NCBI RefSeq assembly: GCF_015694465.1
Contig: NZ_JADQDO010000001.1
Location: 744,001-808,000, forward strand
DNA: 64,000 nucleotides
Direction of reading: 5' to 3'
DNA from: Microvirga alba
Lineage (GTDB): Bacteria > Pseudomonadota > Alphaproteobacteria > Rhizobiales > Beijerinckiaceae
Under the pieces are notes generated by a model. That model ran no database searches, was not told the origin of the DNA, and saw only the letters and a list, made by a program, of their open reading frames with translations. Position numbers and translations under genes: made by a program. Of this stretch, positions 39,091-46,351 are shown piece by piece; position 1 is the stretch's first letter; each line of letters starts with the position of its first letter.

Positions 39091-40953
39091 ATGTCCGTCT
39101 TTACCCCGCCCGCCGGCCTCTTCAATCCTCTCGCGGATAATCCTTGCCGGACCAGAGAAGATGTCGAGAAAGCCTTACAGGCGCTCGTGCGGCCTCTGGA
39201 TCCCTTCCGCTCCCCCGGCGGAGCTCGTGTTCGGCTCGGGGCGAGTGCCGCCCATTTCGACCTGACGGCGGCTGATTTCGAAGGCTTCGCCCGGCCGCTC
39301 TGGGGGCTTGCACCCGCCGCGGCGGGTGGTGCGACATGGATAGATTGGGAGCCGGTCGCGCGTGGTCTTGCTGCGGGCACTGACCCCGAACACCCCGAGT
39401 ATTGGGGCCCGGTCGGGGACAAGGATCAACGCCTCGTCGAACTCGCCGCCATCGGGCTGACTCTCCGGCTGGCCGGCGAGCACGTCTGGCAGCCGCTTTC
39501 CGACAAGCAAAAGCGCAACGTGGCAGATTACCTTCTGGCTGCGCGCCCGAAGGAATATGCCGACAACAATTGGAAGTTCTTCCGCCTGATGGTCGATTTG
39601 GGCCTGAAGGTGGTCGGTGTTCCGTTCGATCCAGAACCCTCGAATCGTTTCCGGGAGGAGATCGACGCCCTCTATCTCGGTGACGGCTGGTATCGCGATG
39701 GCTCGCCGCGCCATGTTGATCACTACATTCCGTTCGCATTCCATTTCTACGGTCTGATCCTCGCGACGCTTGATGACGATCCGCGCAACGAGCGTTTCCG
39801 TGAGCGTGCAAGGGCTTTTGCAGCCGACATCTCCCGCTGGTACGCGGATGACGGAGCCGCTCTCGTTTTCGGGCGCTCGATGACCTACCGGTTCGCAACA
39901 GGCGGCATTTGGGGCGCAATGGCCTTCGCGAGCGAGGAAGCGCTGCCCTGGGGTGTCATCAAGGGTTATTATCTGCGCCTGCTGCGCTGGTGGACGCGTC
40001 GGCCGATTGCAGATCGCGATGGCGTCCTGTCTATCGGCTACACCTACCCGAACCTTCTGATGTCGGAGAACTATAATTCGGCCGGCTCTCCCTATTGGGC
40101 GCTCAAGGCCTTCCTGCCTCTCGCGCTGTCGGCGGATCATCCGTTCTGGAGTGCCGAGGAACTTCCATGTCCAACCCGGTCGACGCCGAGGGCTCTGCGC
40201 CATCCTGGTATGGTCGTCTCCAATCCGCCGGGCGATTCCATTGCGTTGTCCTCGGGCCAGCAGAACCTGACAATGCGCTTTGGCGCGGAGAAATACGCGA
40301 AGTTCGCCTACTCGGCCCGGTACGGATTCAGCGTCGAGAGCGACGAACGCCGCTTCTTCGATGCCGTTTTCGATGGCGCCATCGGCTTCAGTGATGACGG
40401 CAGGCATGGGCGGACGCGCGAGACCAACGAGATCGCGCTCATTGCAGACGATACGCTCTACGCCCTCTGGCATCCGTTTCCCGATGTCGAGGTCGAAAGC
40501 TGGGTGTACTGGGCCGAGCCCTTCCATGTCCGCGTGCATCGGGTTCGCACGCCGCGCCCCTTGCACACGATCGAAGGCGGCTTTGCGGTGGCGCGGGAGG
40601 ACGGCATCGTGCCAATCCTGGACCAGGAATCGGGACGGGCTCTCGCCGAGACGAGAACCGATCTGTCGGCCATCGTCGATTTGGGATCGACTGTGAAAAG
40701 GACCGGGCGCGCTCACCGGGCTCCGCCCAACACCAACCTGATCGCCGCGAAGACAATCGTGCCGCAATTGCTGGGCCAGATACCGGCGGGCGAAAGTCTG
40801 CTGGTCTGCGCGGTCATTGCGCAGGGCAATCCGACGACCGTGCGAGATGCGCTGCGGAACCTGCCGCCTAACCCCGATGTGGCGGCGCTCAAGCACTTGA
40901 TGGCGGAGAGCGGTGTCTCCGTTACAGCGATGACCGGTGCCGCCGATTGCTGA
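39091..40953 (+). CDS. DUF2264 protein, probable glycosidase of the uronide locus
   Basis: A 620-residue protein matching the DUF2264 pattern: an N-terminal (alpha/alpha)-barrel-like region with W-Y-R-D-G-S-P-R-H-V-D-H-Y and S-M-T-Y-R-F-A, and a C-terminal beta-rich region from about residue 390. From memory, members of this family have been linked to CAZy GH154 beta-glucuronidases; treat that as unverified. No signal peptide is seen, so it should act on imported oligosaccharides together with GH88. AAGGAATGTGCC precedes the ATG. Confidence 0.82.
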   Translation: MSVFTPPAGLFNPLADNPCRTREDVEKALQALVRPLDPFRSPGGARVRLGASAAHFDLTAADFEGFARPLWGLAPAAAGGATWIDWEPVARGLAAGTDPEHPEYWGPVGDKDQRLVELAAIGLTLRLAGEHVWQPLSDKQKRNVADYLLAARPKEYADNNWKFFRLMVDLGLKVVGVPFDPEPSNRFREEIDALYLGDGWYRDGSPRHVDHYIPFAFHFYGLILATLDDDPRNERFRERARAFAADISRWYADDGAALVFGRSMTYRFATGGIWGAMAFASEEALPWGVIKGYYLRLLRWWTRRPIADRDGVLSIGYTYPNLLMSENYNSAGSPYWALKAFLPLALSADHPFWSAEELPCPTRSTPRALRHPGMVVSNPPGDSIALSSGQQNLTMRFGAEKYAKFAYSARYGFSVESDERRFFDAVFDGAIGFSDDGRHGRTRETNEIALIADDTLYALWHPFPDVEVESWVYWAEPFHVRVHRVRTPRPLHTIEGGFAVAREDGIVPILDQESGRALAETRTDLSAIVDLGSTVKRTGRAHRAPPNTNLIAAKTIVPQLLGQIPAGESLLVCAVIAQGNPTTVRDALRNLPPNPDVAALKHLMAESGVSVTAMTGAADC

Positions 40954-41006
40954 TGCGTCCGGCGGCAAAACCATTTCACTTTTGATGCAGTCAGAACGGA
41001 GCAACT

Positions 41007-41846
41007 ATGGAAGTGCGCCAAGCCATTCATCACGAGCAGGCGGAAACGCTCGATACGGAGGGGTTGCGTCGACATTTCCTCATCGAGGAAGTGTTCGCGC
41101 CCGGGGAAATCCGTGCAACGTACACGCATTACGATCGCCTGGTCATTCTCGGAATTTCACCGCTCAAAACACCGCTGACCTTCGGGCCTGAGTTGGCACA
41201 GATTGCCGGTGTATCCGATTTCATGGAGCGCCGGGAACTGGCTCTGATCAACATCAGCGCGGGGGCTGCCCGCGTCTCTGTCGACGGGCAGAGCTTCATC
41301 GTCGAGAACGAGGAAGCGCTCTACATCGGAAGGGGCGCGGCCGATGTTTCCTTCACCTCCGTGGATCCCGCCCGTCCGGCGAAACTCTATGCGGTGTCGG
41401 CGCCCGCACATGCCCGTCACCCTCATCGCAAGGTCACGAAGAAGGAGGCTTCGCCGCAGCCGGTTGGCACGGCGGAGGCTGCCAACAAGCGCACCATCAA
41501 CAAGTACATCCACGCCGACCTGCTGCCGACCTGTCAGCTCATGATGGGCCTGACCCGTTTCGAGCCCGGCAGCGTGTGGAACACGATGCCTGCCCATACC
41601 CATGATCGCCGCACGGAGGCGTATCTCTATTTCGATATGCCCTCAGATCGTCTCGTCATTCACTTGATGGGCCGCCCGTGTGCCACGCGCCATCTGATCG
41701 TGCGCAATGAGCAGGCAGTGCTATCGCCGCCCTGGTCGATCCACAGCGGCAGCGGCACCGGTTCCTATGCTTTCATCTGGGCCATGGCGGGAGATAATCA
41801 GTCGTTCACCGACATGGACTTCGTCCCGATGGAAGCACTGAAGTGA
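41007..41846 (+). CDS. kduI: 5-dehydro-4-deoxy-D-glucuronate isomerase
   Basis: A 279-residue cupin isomerase. The zinc ligands are H197, H199 and E204 in A-H-T-H-D-R-R-T-E and H246 in W-S-I-H-S-G. It converts 5-keto-4-deoxyuronate, formed spontaneously from the GH88 product, to 2,5-diketo-3-deoxygluconate in the cytoplasm. CGGAGC precedes the ATG. No kduD, kdgK or kdgA is in the window, so the remaining steps to pyruvate and glyceraldehyde-3-phosphate must be encoded elsewhere. Confidence 0.95.
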   Translation: MEVRQAIHHEQAETLDTEGLRRHFLIEEVFAPGEIRATYTHYDRLVILGISPLKTPLTFGPELAQIAGVSDFMERRELALINISAGAARVSVDGQSFIVENEEALYIGRGAADVSFTSVDPARPAKLYAVSAPAHARHPHRKVTKKEASPQPVGTAEAANKRTINKYIHADLLPTCQLMMGLTRFEPGSVWNTMPAHTHDRRTEAYLYFDMPSDRLVIHLMGRPCATRHLIVRNEQAVLSPPWSIHSGSGTGSYAFIWAMAGDNQSFTDMDFVPMEALK

Positions 41847-41998
41847 TCCGCACGCAATCGTAGACGCGGCGAGGTTCATCGGAGGGCGATCTGGTTCAAA
41901 TGAGCGTCAGCGCCCCTCCGACCGGGAAGGGCGGCGCCGTTTTCAACGTCCCTTCGATCAGAGCATGAAACAACCCGGATGCCGGTTCGCGATCCGCG

Positions 41999-42319
41999 TT
42001 ACCGGCCCCCTGTGGAGTTTCCGAAAGTGTCTGTGAGGAAACGGCAGAAGCGGGCGGCGGGAACCAGCGCGGCGACGGACGCGAGAAGGATCAGAACCAG
42101 AATTTGGACGGCGTCCAGATCGCCATAGCTCAGCGGCTTGGTCAGGTCCGCCTGCAGGGAGGCCGATCGCTGGCCGAGAGTGTCCATTGCGCCCTGTTCG
42201 CCGACAAAGATCGCGGCCACGATCATCAGGACAGTCGCCGGGATGATGAGCGCCGTCAAAGGATTATCCCCGGCGAATGACAACACTCGCCGCACAAGAC
42301 GGGATGTGACTTGCTTCAC
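41999..42319 (-). CDS. Small hypothetical membrane protein
   Basis: A 106-residue protein with two likely membrane segments (A-L-I-I-P-A-T-V-L-M-I-V-A-A-I-F-V and A-V-Q-I-L-V-L-I-L-L-A-S-V-A-A-L-V) separated by a charged loop. No family is recognised. It stands alone, convergent with kduI, at the border of the scarred region. No strong ribosome site is visible, so it is moderately supported. Confidence 0.5.
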   Translation of the reverse strand: MKQVTSRLVRRVLSFAGDNPLTALIIPATVLMIVAAIFVGEQGAMDTLGQRSASLQADLTKPLSYGDLDAVQILVLILLASVAALVPAARFCRFLTDTFGNSTGGR

Positions 42320-42468
42320 TGAACTGCCCCAACGAGATCAATATTATTTGTCTCATCGTCCCTAAGCCTGGCCGCACACCCCTGGCAACCCGCCGGGGGG
42401 AGGACATATTGACCGGCCCGCCTCGGTGCGTTCGCGCATTGTGAGTTTTCAAACAGCAAGCGCCTTTG

Positions 42469-42495
42469 GGCTTGGGGCAGAAAAAGCCCCAAGCC
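42469..42495. terminator. Strong hairpin without T-run
   Basis: GGCTTGGGGC and GCCCCAAGCC pair perfectly over ten bases around an AGAAAAA loop. No T-run follows on either strand, so classical termination is uncertain. It could equally be part of a structured RNA remnant. Confidence 0.4.
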
Positions 42496-42556
42496 TTGAA
42501 AGCAATCGAGGGTGGCGCGACGTGCGGTCCGGCTCGATGATGGCAATGAGATGTGA

Positions 42557-42622
42557 GAGCCGGCTGGCACCTCGCGTACGGTTCTTTTAGGCGGACAGGC
42601 GGCGTTGGCTCCAACAGCTGCC
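42557..42622 (+). other. Possible group II intron 3'-end remnant (domain V/VI-like)
   Basis: GAGCCG (42557-42562) pairs with CGGTTC (42579-42584) in a 28-base hairpin that ends GTACGGTTC, the conserved 3' strand of domain V. Fourteen bases later a second hairpin (42598-42622) pairs GGCGGCGTTGG with CCAAC-A-GCTGCC, leaving A42616 bulged on the 3' strand, as in branch-point domain VI. The first hairpin is six bases shorter than a normal domain V, and no maturase is present. If real, it is a decayed end. Confidence 0.25.
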
Positions 42623-42873
42623 CGTGGCGGACACCGTCTGCGAGAGACGGGCGGCCCCGGACCAACCTGAGCCCTCGGCACAGCCTGGGCCTCCCGCCGA
42701 ATGGGGTTGCGTACCCCCACTCGCGGGACCGTGCCCGACCCCACAATCACGACGCCTCGCGAGCGCGCCCCTCGGTGGGTCGGGACAGGGAGGAAGATGG
42801 CTGATATTGGGAATATTGTCAAGAACAAAATAAGAACATTCTGTTCTTGCGCTCTCCAACCGCACCCGCCGCC

Positions 42874-42913
42874 GTCATTCCGGGACGCCACAGGCGAACC
42901 CGGAACCCATACC
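42874..42913. repeat. Palindromic intergenic repeat, half copy
   Basis: GTCATTCCGGGACGCC followed by CCCGGAACCCATACC matches the left arm of the full elements at 53620 and 56329. The right arm is missing. Confidence 0.6.
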
Positions 42914-43075
42914 CGCTAACAATCCCGAAAGGGACGCGGCACTTGTTGCGGGCATCCAAGCTTCGATTTCCGCGGGGGGGCGTGCCTTGACCATTTTCCT
43001 AATCGAAGTTTCGTTGCACCGTTTAAGTGCAAGAATCATTTTTTCCCGCGCTGATTGAATAAAGCTAGTCAGTGC

Positions 43076-43494
43076 GGAAAGTTCCTGCCGACAGTGCATG
43101 GCTTCGACGAGTTTTTCGGCTACCTCTACCACCTCGACGCGATGTCGGACCCGTACTGGTATTCGTTCCCGAACGATCAGGCGTATCGCGACAAGGTCGG
43201 CCCCCGCAATCTCGTGCACTCCTGGGCGACCGACACGGATGATACGATGGTGATGCCGCGCTGGGCAAAAAGAGGATCGTGGACGAAGGCCCGCTGGCGC
43301 CGTTCCCGGATATGTCCAACGTTCAGAACATGTACGAGATTACGCCGAAGGCCAAATACCACATGACGACCTTCGACGACGTTCTGGTGAAGGCCTCCAG
43401 CGACTTCATGGACAAGGCGAAGGCTGACGGAAAACCGTTCTTCATCTGGCACAACACGACGCGCATGCGCGTCTGGACGTTCCTGTCGTCGAAG
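43076..43494 (+). pseudogene. Arylsulfatase fragment (middle portion, frameshifted)
   Basis: Translation gives H-G-F-D-E-F-F-G-Y-L-Y-H-L-D-A-M-S-D-P-Y-W and, after a short deletion and frameshift near 43265-43275, F-P-D-M-S-N-V and P-F-F-I-W-H-N-T-T-R-M. These match the middle of the intact sulfatase at 44405 closely but not identically, so this is a paralogous remnant. The catalytic N-terminus and the C-terminal half are missing. Confidence 0.85.
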
Positions 43495-43932
43495 GTCCAT
43501 CTTCATTCCGACGACTTCTGGCATTTCATCAAGAATGGAGCGATCCAGCCCTATCTCCCGGAATGTCATGACCAGAACAGCGTTGTTGTAGATGTGCTAG
43601 CACAGGCCGCCGACGGCTATGCCAAGGGCGGCTATTTTGTCATCGTGGACGGTATCGTCGGACCGTGGTTCCTCGCTCTGTTCAAGAATATCTCCGTACC
43701 TGTTCACTATGTGGTTCTCCGCCCACTACTCGATGTGGTCATTCGGCGATGCCAGGAGCGTGGCGGGGATACGTTGACTGATCCCGGTCCAATCACGGAA
43801 CTCCACAAGCAACTCTCATCGCTAGGTCAGCTTGCACGGCATGTCCTGCCGATAGATGCGGATACTCGGGAGGACACTCTTGCTGCGGTCATTAAGGCGG
43901 TACAAAGCGGAACGTTTCGCCTGACGGTATGA
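43489..43932 (+). pseudogene. P-loop NTPase/kinase-like gene lacking its N-terminus, fused to the sulfatase fragment
   Basis: From about 43489 the frame encodes V-H-L-H-S-D-D-F-W-H-F-I-K-N-G-A-I-Q, then G-Y-F-V-I-V-D-G-I-V-G-P-W-F and H-Y-V-V-L-R-P. This is the pattern of a small AAA/adenylate-kinase-like NTPase family. The Walker A strand that should precede it is replaced in frame by the sulfatase fragment, producing a 217-codon chimeric frame from a GTG at 43279. A strong terminator follows at 43998. Loss of the P-loop makes it non-functional as an NTPase. Confidence 0.75.
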
Positions 43933-43994
43933 GATAGAAGAGGCGGCCTTGCTTGGAGAGGGAAAGCGGACGAACACTCCATCAACGGAAATAG

Positions 43995-44095
43995 AAAAGG
44001 CCGCCCGTTCGGGCGGCCTCTTTTTTCGATCAGTTGCGGAAGCTTCCGGACAATTGCGCAAGAACTTCGCGTCACGTTTCAAACGTCATGTGATG
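43995..44095. repeat. Duplicated terminator-plus-flank, copy 1
   Basis: The terminator hairpin and about 75 following bases (GTTGCGG ... CAATTGCG ... AGAACTT ... GTCAC) recur at 46244-46345 in the same order with scattered differences. Confidence 0.5.
43998..44026 (+). terminator. Rho-independent terminator
   Basis: AGGCCGCCC and GGGCGGCCT pair around GTTC, followed by CTTTTTT. It is a textbook intrinsic terminator, 65 bases after the chimeric pseudogene stop. Confidence 0.85.
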
Positions 44096-44404
44096 TGATG
44101 CGAAGTTCCCCGCAGGTGGATCCCTTAAGCTATTGCGATCACTCATCCGTTGATAGGCGCATCCGGACGGAGTTGCCGCAATACGAGGCAAAGTTTTTCC
44201 GCGGGCAGGCTTGGCATTCATCTAACGATCGGCCGGCTTGTCCCCGTCCTGGGCGCATTCTGCCGAACAAAATCCGTCCGTGCGACTTTCTAGTAAGCTG
44301 AAGAGCAACAGCCGGAAGGCGCACGGATGCGTTCGCGCACGCGGTGCTTCCGAGAGACGCCGGCATTGCAAGCTTCCGCGTACCAAACTCGGAGGATACG
44401 GATC

Positions 44405-46093
44405 ATGTGTATCGGGAGAAGTACCGCGTTCGGGGTACTCGCAGTGTCACTTGCCATGATGGTGGCAAGCCCGCAAGCGACCGCGCAGCAACCGAAAAAG
44501 CCCAACATTCTTGTGATCATGGGCGACGATGTCGGCTGGTTTAACATCGGCGCCTATCACCAAGGTATCATGGCAGGGAAGACACCGAACCTCGACAAGC
44601 TGGCGTCCGACGGCATGCGGTTCACTGACTATTACGCGGAAGCAAGTTGCACCGCGGGCCGCGCCAACTTCATCACCGGCGAGCTGCCGATACGCACTGG
44701 ATTGACCACCGTGGGGCAGGCAGGCGCCGATGTCGGCATCCCGGACCAGGCTGTCACGATAGCAACCGCCTTGAAGCAACAAGGCTATGCCACCGGGCAG
44801 TTCGGCAAGAACCACCTTGGCGACCTGAACAAGTATCTCCCGACCTTACACGGTTTCGACGAGTTCTTCGGATATCTGTACCACCTCGACGCCATGTCCG
44901 ATCCCTACTGGTTCTCGTTTCCAGTCGATCAGGACTACTACAACAAATACGGGCCGCGCAGCCTGATCCATAGCTACGCGACAGACAAGGATGACGCCAC
45001 CGAGATGCCGCGCTGGGGCAAGATCGGCAAGCAGAGGATCGTCGACGAAGGCCCTCTGCCGCCGTTCCCGGACATGTCGAACGTGCCGAACATGCACGAC
45101 TTGCCGTTCCTGAAGGCGAAGTACGACATGACGACCTTCGACGAGGTATTGGTCAAAGCCTCCAACGACTTCATGGACAAGGCCAAGAACGACAACAAGC
45201 CGTTCTTCATTTGGCACAACACGACGCGCATGCACGTCTGGACGTTCCTGTCGAAGAAGTACGGGTCGCAGCAGAACAGCCAGACGGGCTACGGCCTTGA
45301 GGAAGCCGGCATGGCGCAGCTGGATGACAACGTCGGCGCGCTGCTCAAGCATCTCGATGACATCGGCGAAGCCAACAACACCATCGTCATCTTCACCACG
45401 GACAACGGCGCGGAGGTATTCACGTGGCCGGACGGTGGCATGACGCCGTTCAAGAACACCAAGGGCACCGTCGGCGAGGGCGGTTTCCGGGTGCCTAGCA
45501 TCATCCGCTGGCCAGGCCAGATCAAGCCGGGCACCGTCGAGAACGGTATATTCTCCGGCCTCGATTGGTTCCCCACGCTGCTGGCGGCGGCGGGCGATCC
45601 CAGCATTACCGACAAACTGCTGAAGGGCGTGAAACTCGGCGACCGGACCTACAAGAACCATCTCGATGGTTACAACCAGATGGACCTGCTCACCGGCAAG
45701 GGCTCATCCAAGCGCCACGAGTTGTTCTACTTCGGAGGACCGAACCTCGGTGCGGTTCGTCTCGATGACATGAAGTTCACATTCTTCGAGCAGCCTTGGG
45801 GATGGATGGGGGAAAAGACCACCACCGACATGCCCACGTTGGTCAATCTTCGCTGGGACCCTTTCGAGCGCACGCCGCAACTTCGCGGTCAGTCGGCTAA
45901 CACCGGCGCTCTCGCCTACACGAACGACTTCTTCGCTCGCGAGTTCTGGCGCTTCGTCATGGTACAGCAATACGTCGAGCAGCTGGCGCTGACGGCAGTC
46001 GACTATCCGCCGATGCAGAAACCCGCTTCGTTCAATCTCGACGCGGTGAAGGAGAAGATCAAAGAGATGCTCCAGAACCGCGAAGGTCAGTAA
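44405..46093 (+). CDS. Arylsulfatase with C-T-A-G-R formylglycine site
   Basis: A 562-residue sulfatase with a signal peptide ending near A-T-A-Q (about residue 28), so exported. It has N-I-L-V-I-M-G-D-D (metal ligands), the modification motif C82-T-A-G-R86, G-Q-F-G-K-N-H (sulfate-site Lys and His) and F-T-T-D-N-G-A-E (metal ligands). The Cys becomes formylglycine, which hydrolyses sulfate esters. The third motif position is Ala, not the commoner Pro. GGAGG precedes the ATG at 44405. It stands alone after a decayed paralogue. No maturation enzyme is adjacent. Confidence 0.92.
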   Translation: MCIGRSTAFGVLAVSLAMMVASPQATAQQPKKPNILVIMGDDVGWFNIGAYHQGIMAGKTPNLDKLASDGMRFTDYYAEASCTAGRANFITGELPIRTGLTTVGQAGADVGIPDQAVTIATALKQQGYATGQFGKNHLGDLNKYLPTLHGFDEFFGYLYHLDAMSDPYWFSFPVDQDYYNKYGPRSLIHSYATDKDDATEMPRWGKIGKQRIVDEGPLPPFPDMSNVPNMHDLPFLKAKYDMTTFDEVLVKASNDFMDKAKNDNKPFFIWHNTTRMHVWTFLSKKYGSQQNSQTGYGLEEAGMAQLDDNVGALLKHLDDIGEANNTIVIFTTDNGAEVFTWPDGGMTPFKNTKGTVGEGGFRVPSIIRWPGQIKPGTVENGIFSGLDWFPTLLAAAGDPSITDKLLKGVKLGDRTYKNHLDGYNQMDLLTGKGSSKRHELFYFGGPNLGAVRLDDMKFTFFEQPWGWMGEKTTTDMPTLVNLRWDPFERTPQLRGQSANTGALAYTNDFFAREFWRFVMVQQYVEQLALTAVDYPPMQKPASFNLDAVKEKIKEMLQNREGQ

Positions 46094-46241
46094 TGGAAAT
46101 CCCGCACCGGGGCGCGTGGCGCGGGCGCGCTCCCGGTACTTTCGTTGGCAACCCGGCGAGTGACCGGCATCGGCACATTCCGGACCCAAGTGAGGTGCCG
46201 GAATGCGGCTGAAAGCCGACGGTGGATATCAGTCGCCCAAA

Positions 46242-46267
46242 AAGAAAGGCCGCCCGATGGGCGGCCT
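46242..46267 (-). terminator. Bidirectional terminator between sulfatase and nrdJ
   Basis: AGGCCGCCC (46247-46255) and GGGCGGCCT (46259-46267) pair around GAT. On the minus strand the stem is followed by TTTCTTTTT, a good terminator for nrdJ. On the plus strand the trailing sequence CTTGTT is weaker. Confidence 0.75.
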
Positions 46268-46345
46268 CTTGTTAGGACGTTGCGGCAACAGTTGGTCAAT
46301 TGCGGCAGAACTTTGGGTCACACTTCATTCACGTCACGGGAAGTG
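46244..46345. repeat. Duplicated terminator-plus-flank, copy 2
   Basis: Second copy of the 43995-44095 sequence, placed after the intact sulfatase. Together they flank the sulfatase gene and suggest a segmental duplication of a sulfatase unit. Confidence 0.5.
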
Positions 46346-46351
46346 CTCCTC

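Larger units (their letters stand above)
42320..43075. other. Non-coding, scar-like stretch with several folded elements
   Basis: These 756 bases carry no convincing gene. They hold a 10-bp-stem hairpin (42469-42495), a pair of hairpins resembling group II intron domains V and VI (42557-42622) and a half copy of the palindromic repeat family (42874-42913). Several overlapping open frames exist on both strands but show no protein pattern. Confidence 0.55.
43933..44404. other. Intergenic stretch before the arylsulfatase
   Basis: It contains the terminator at 43998-44026 and the copy of the duplicated flank at 43995-44095, then the sulfatase leader. The remainder shows no gene. Confidence 0.5.

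Noticed and set aside
42316-42891. A 191-codon minus-strand frame in the scarred region
   Set aside because: Begins inside the half copy of the palindromic repeat, crosses two hairpins, and shows Pro/Arg-rich low-complexity translation. Not a gene.
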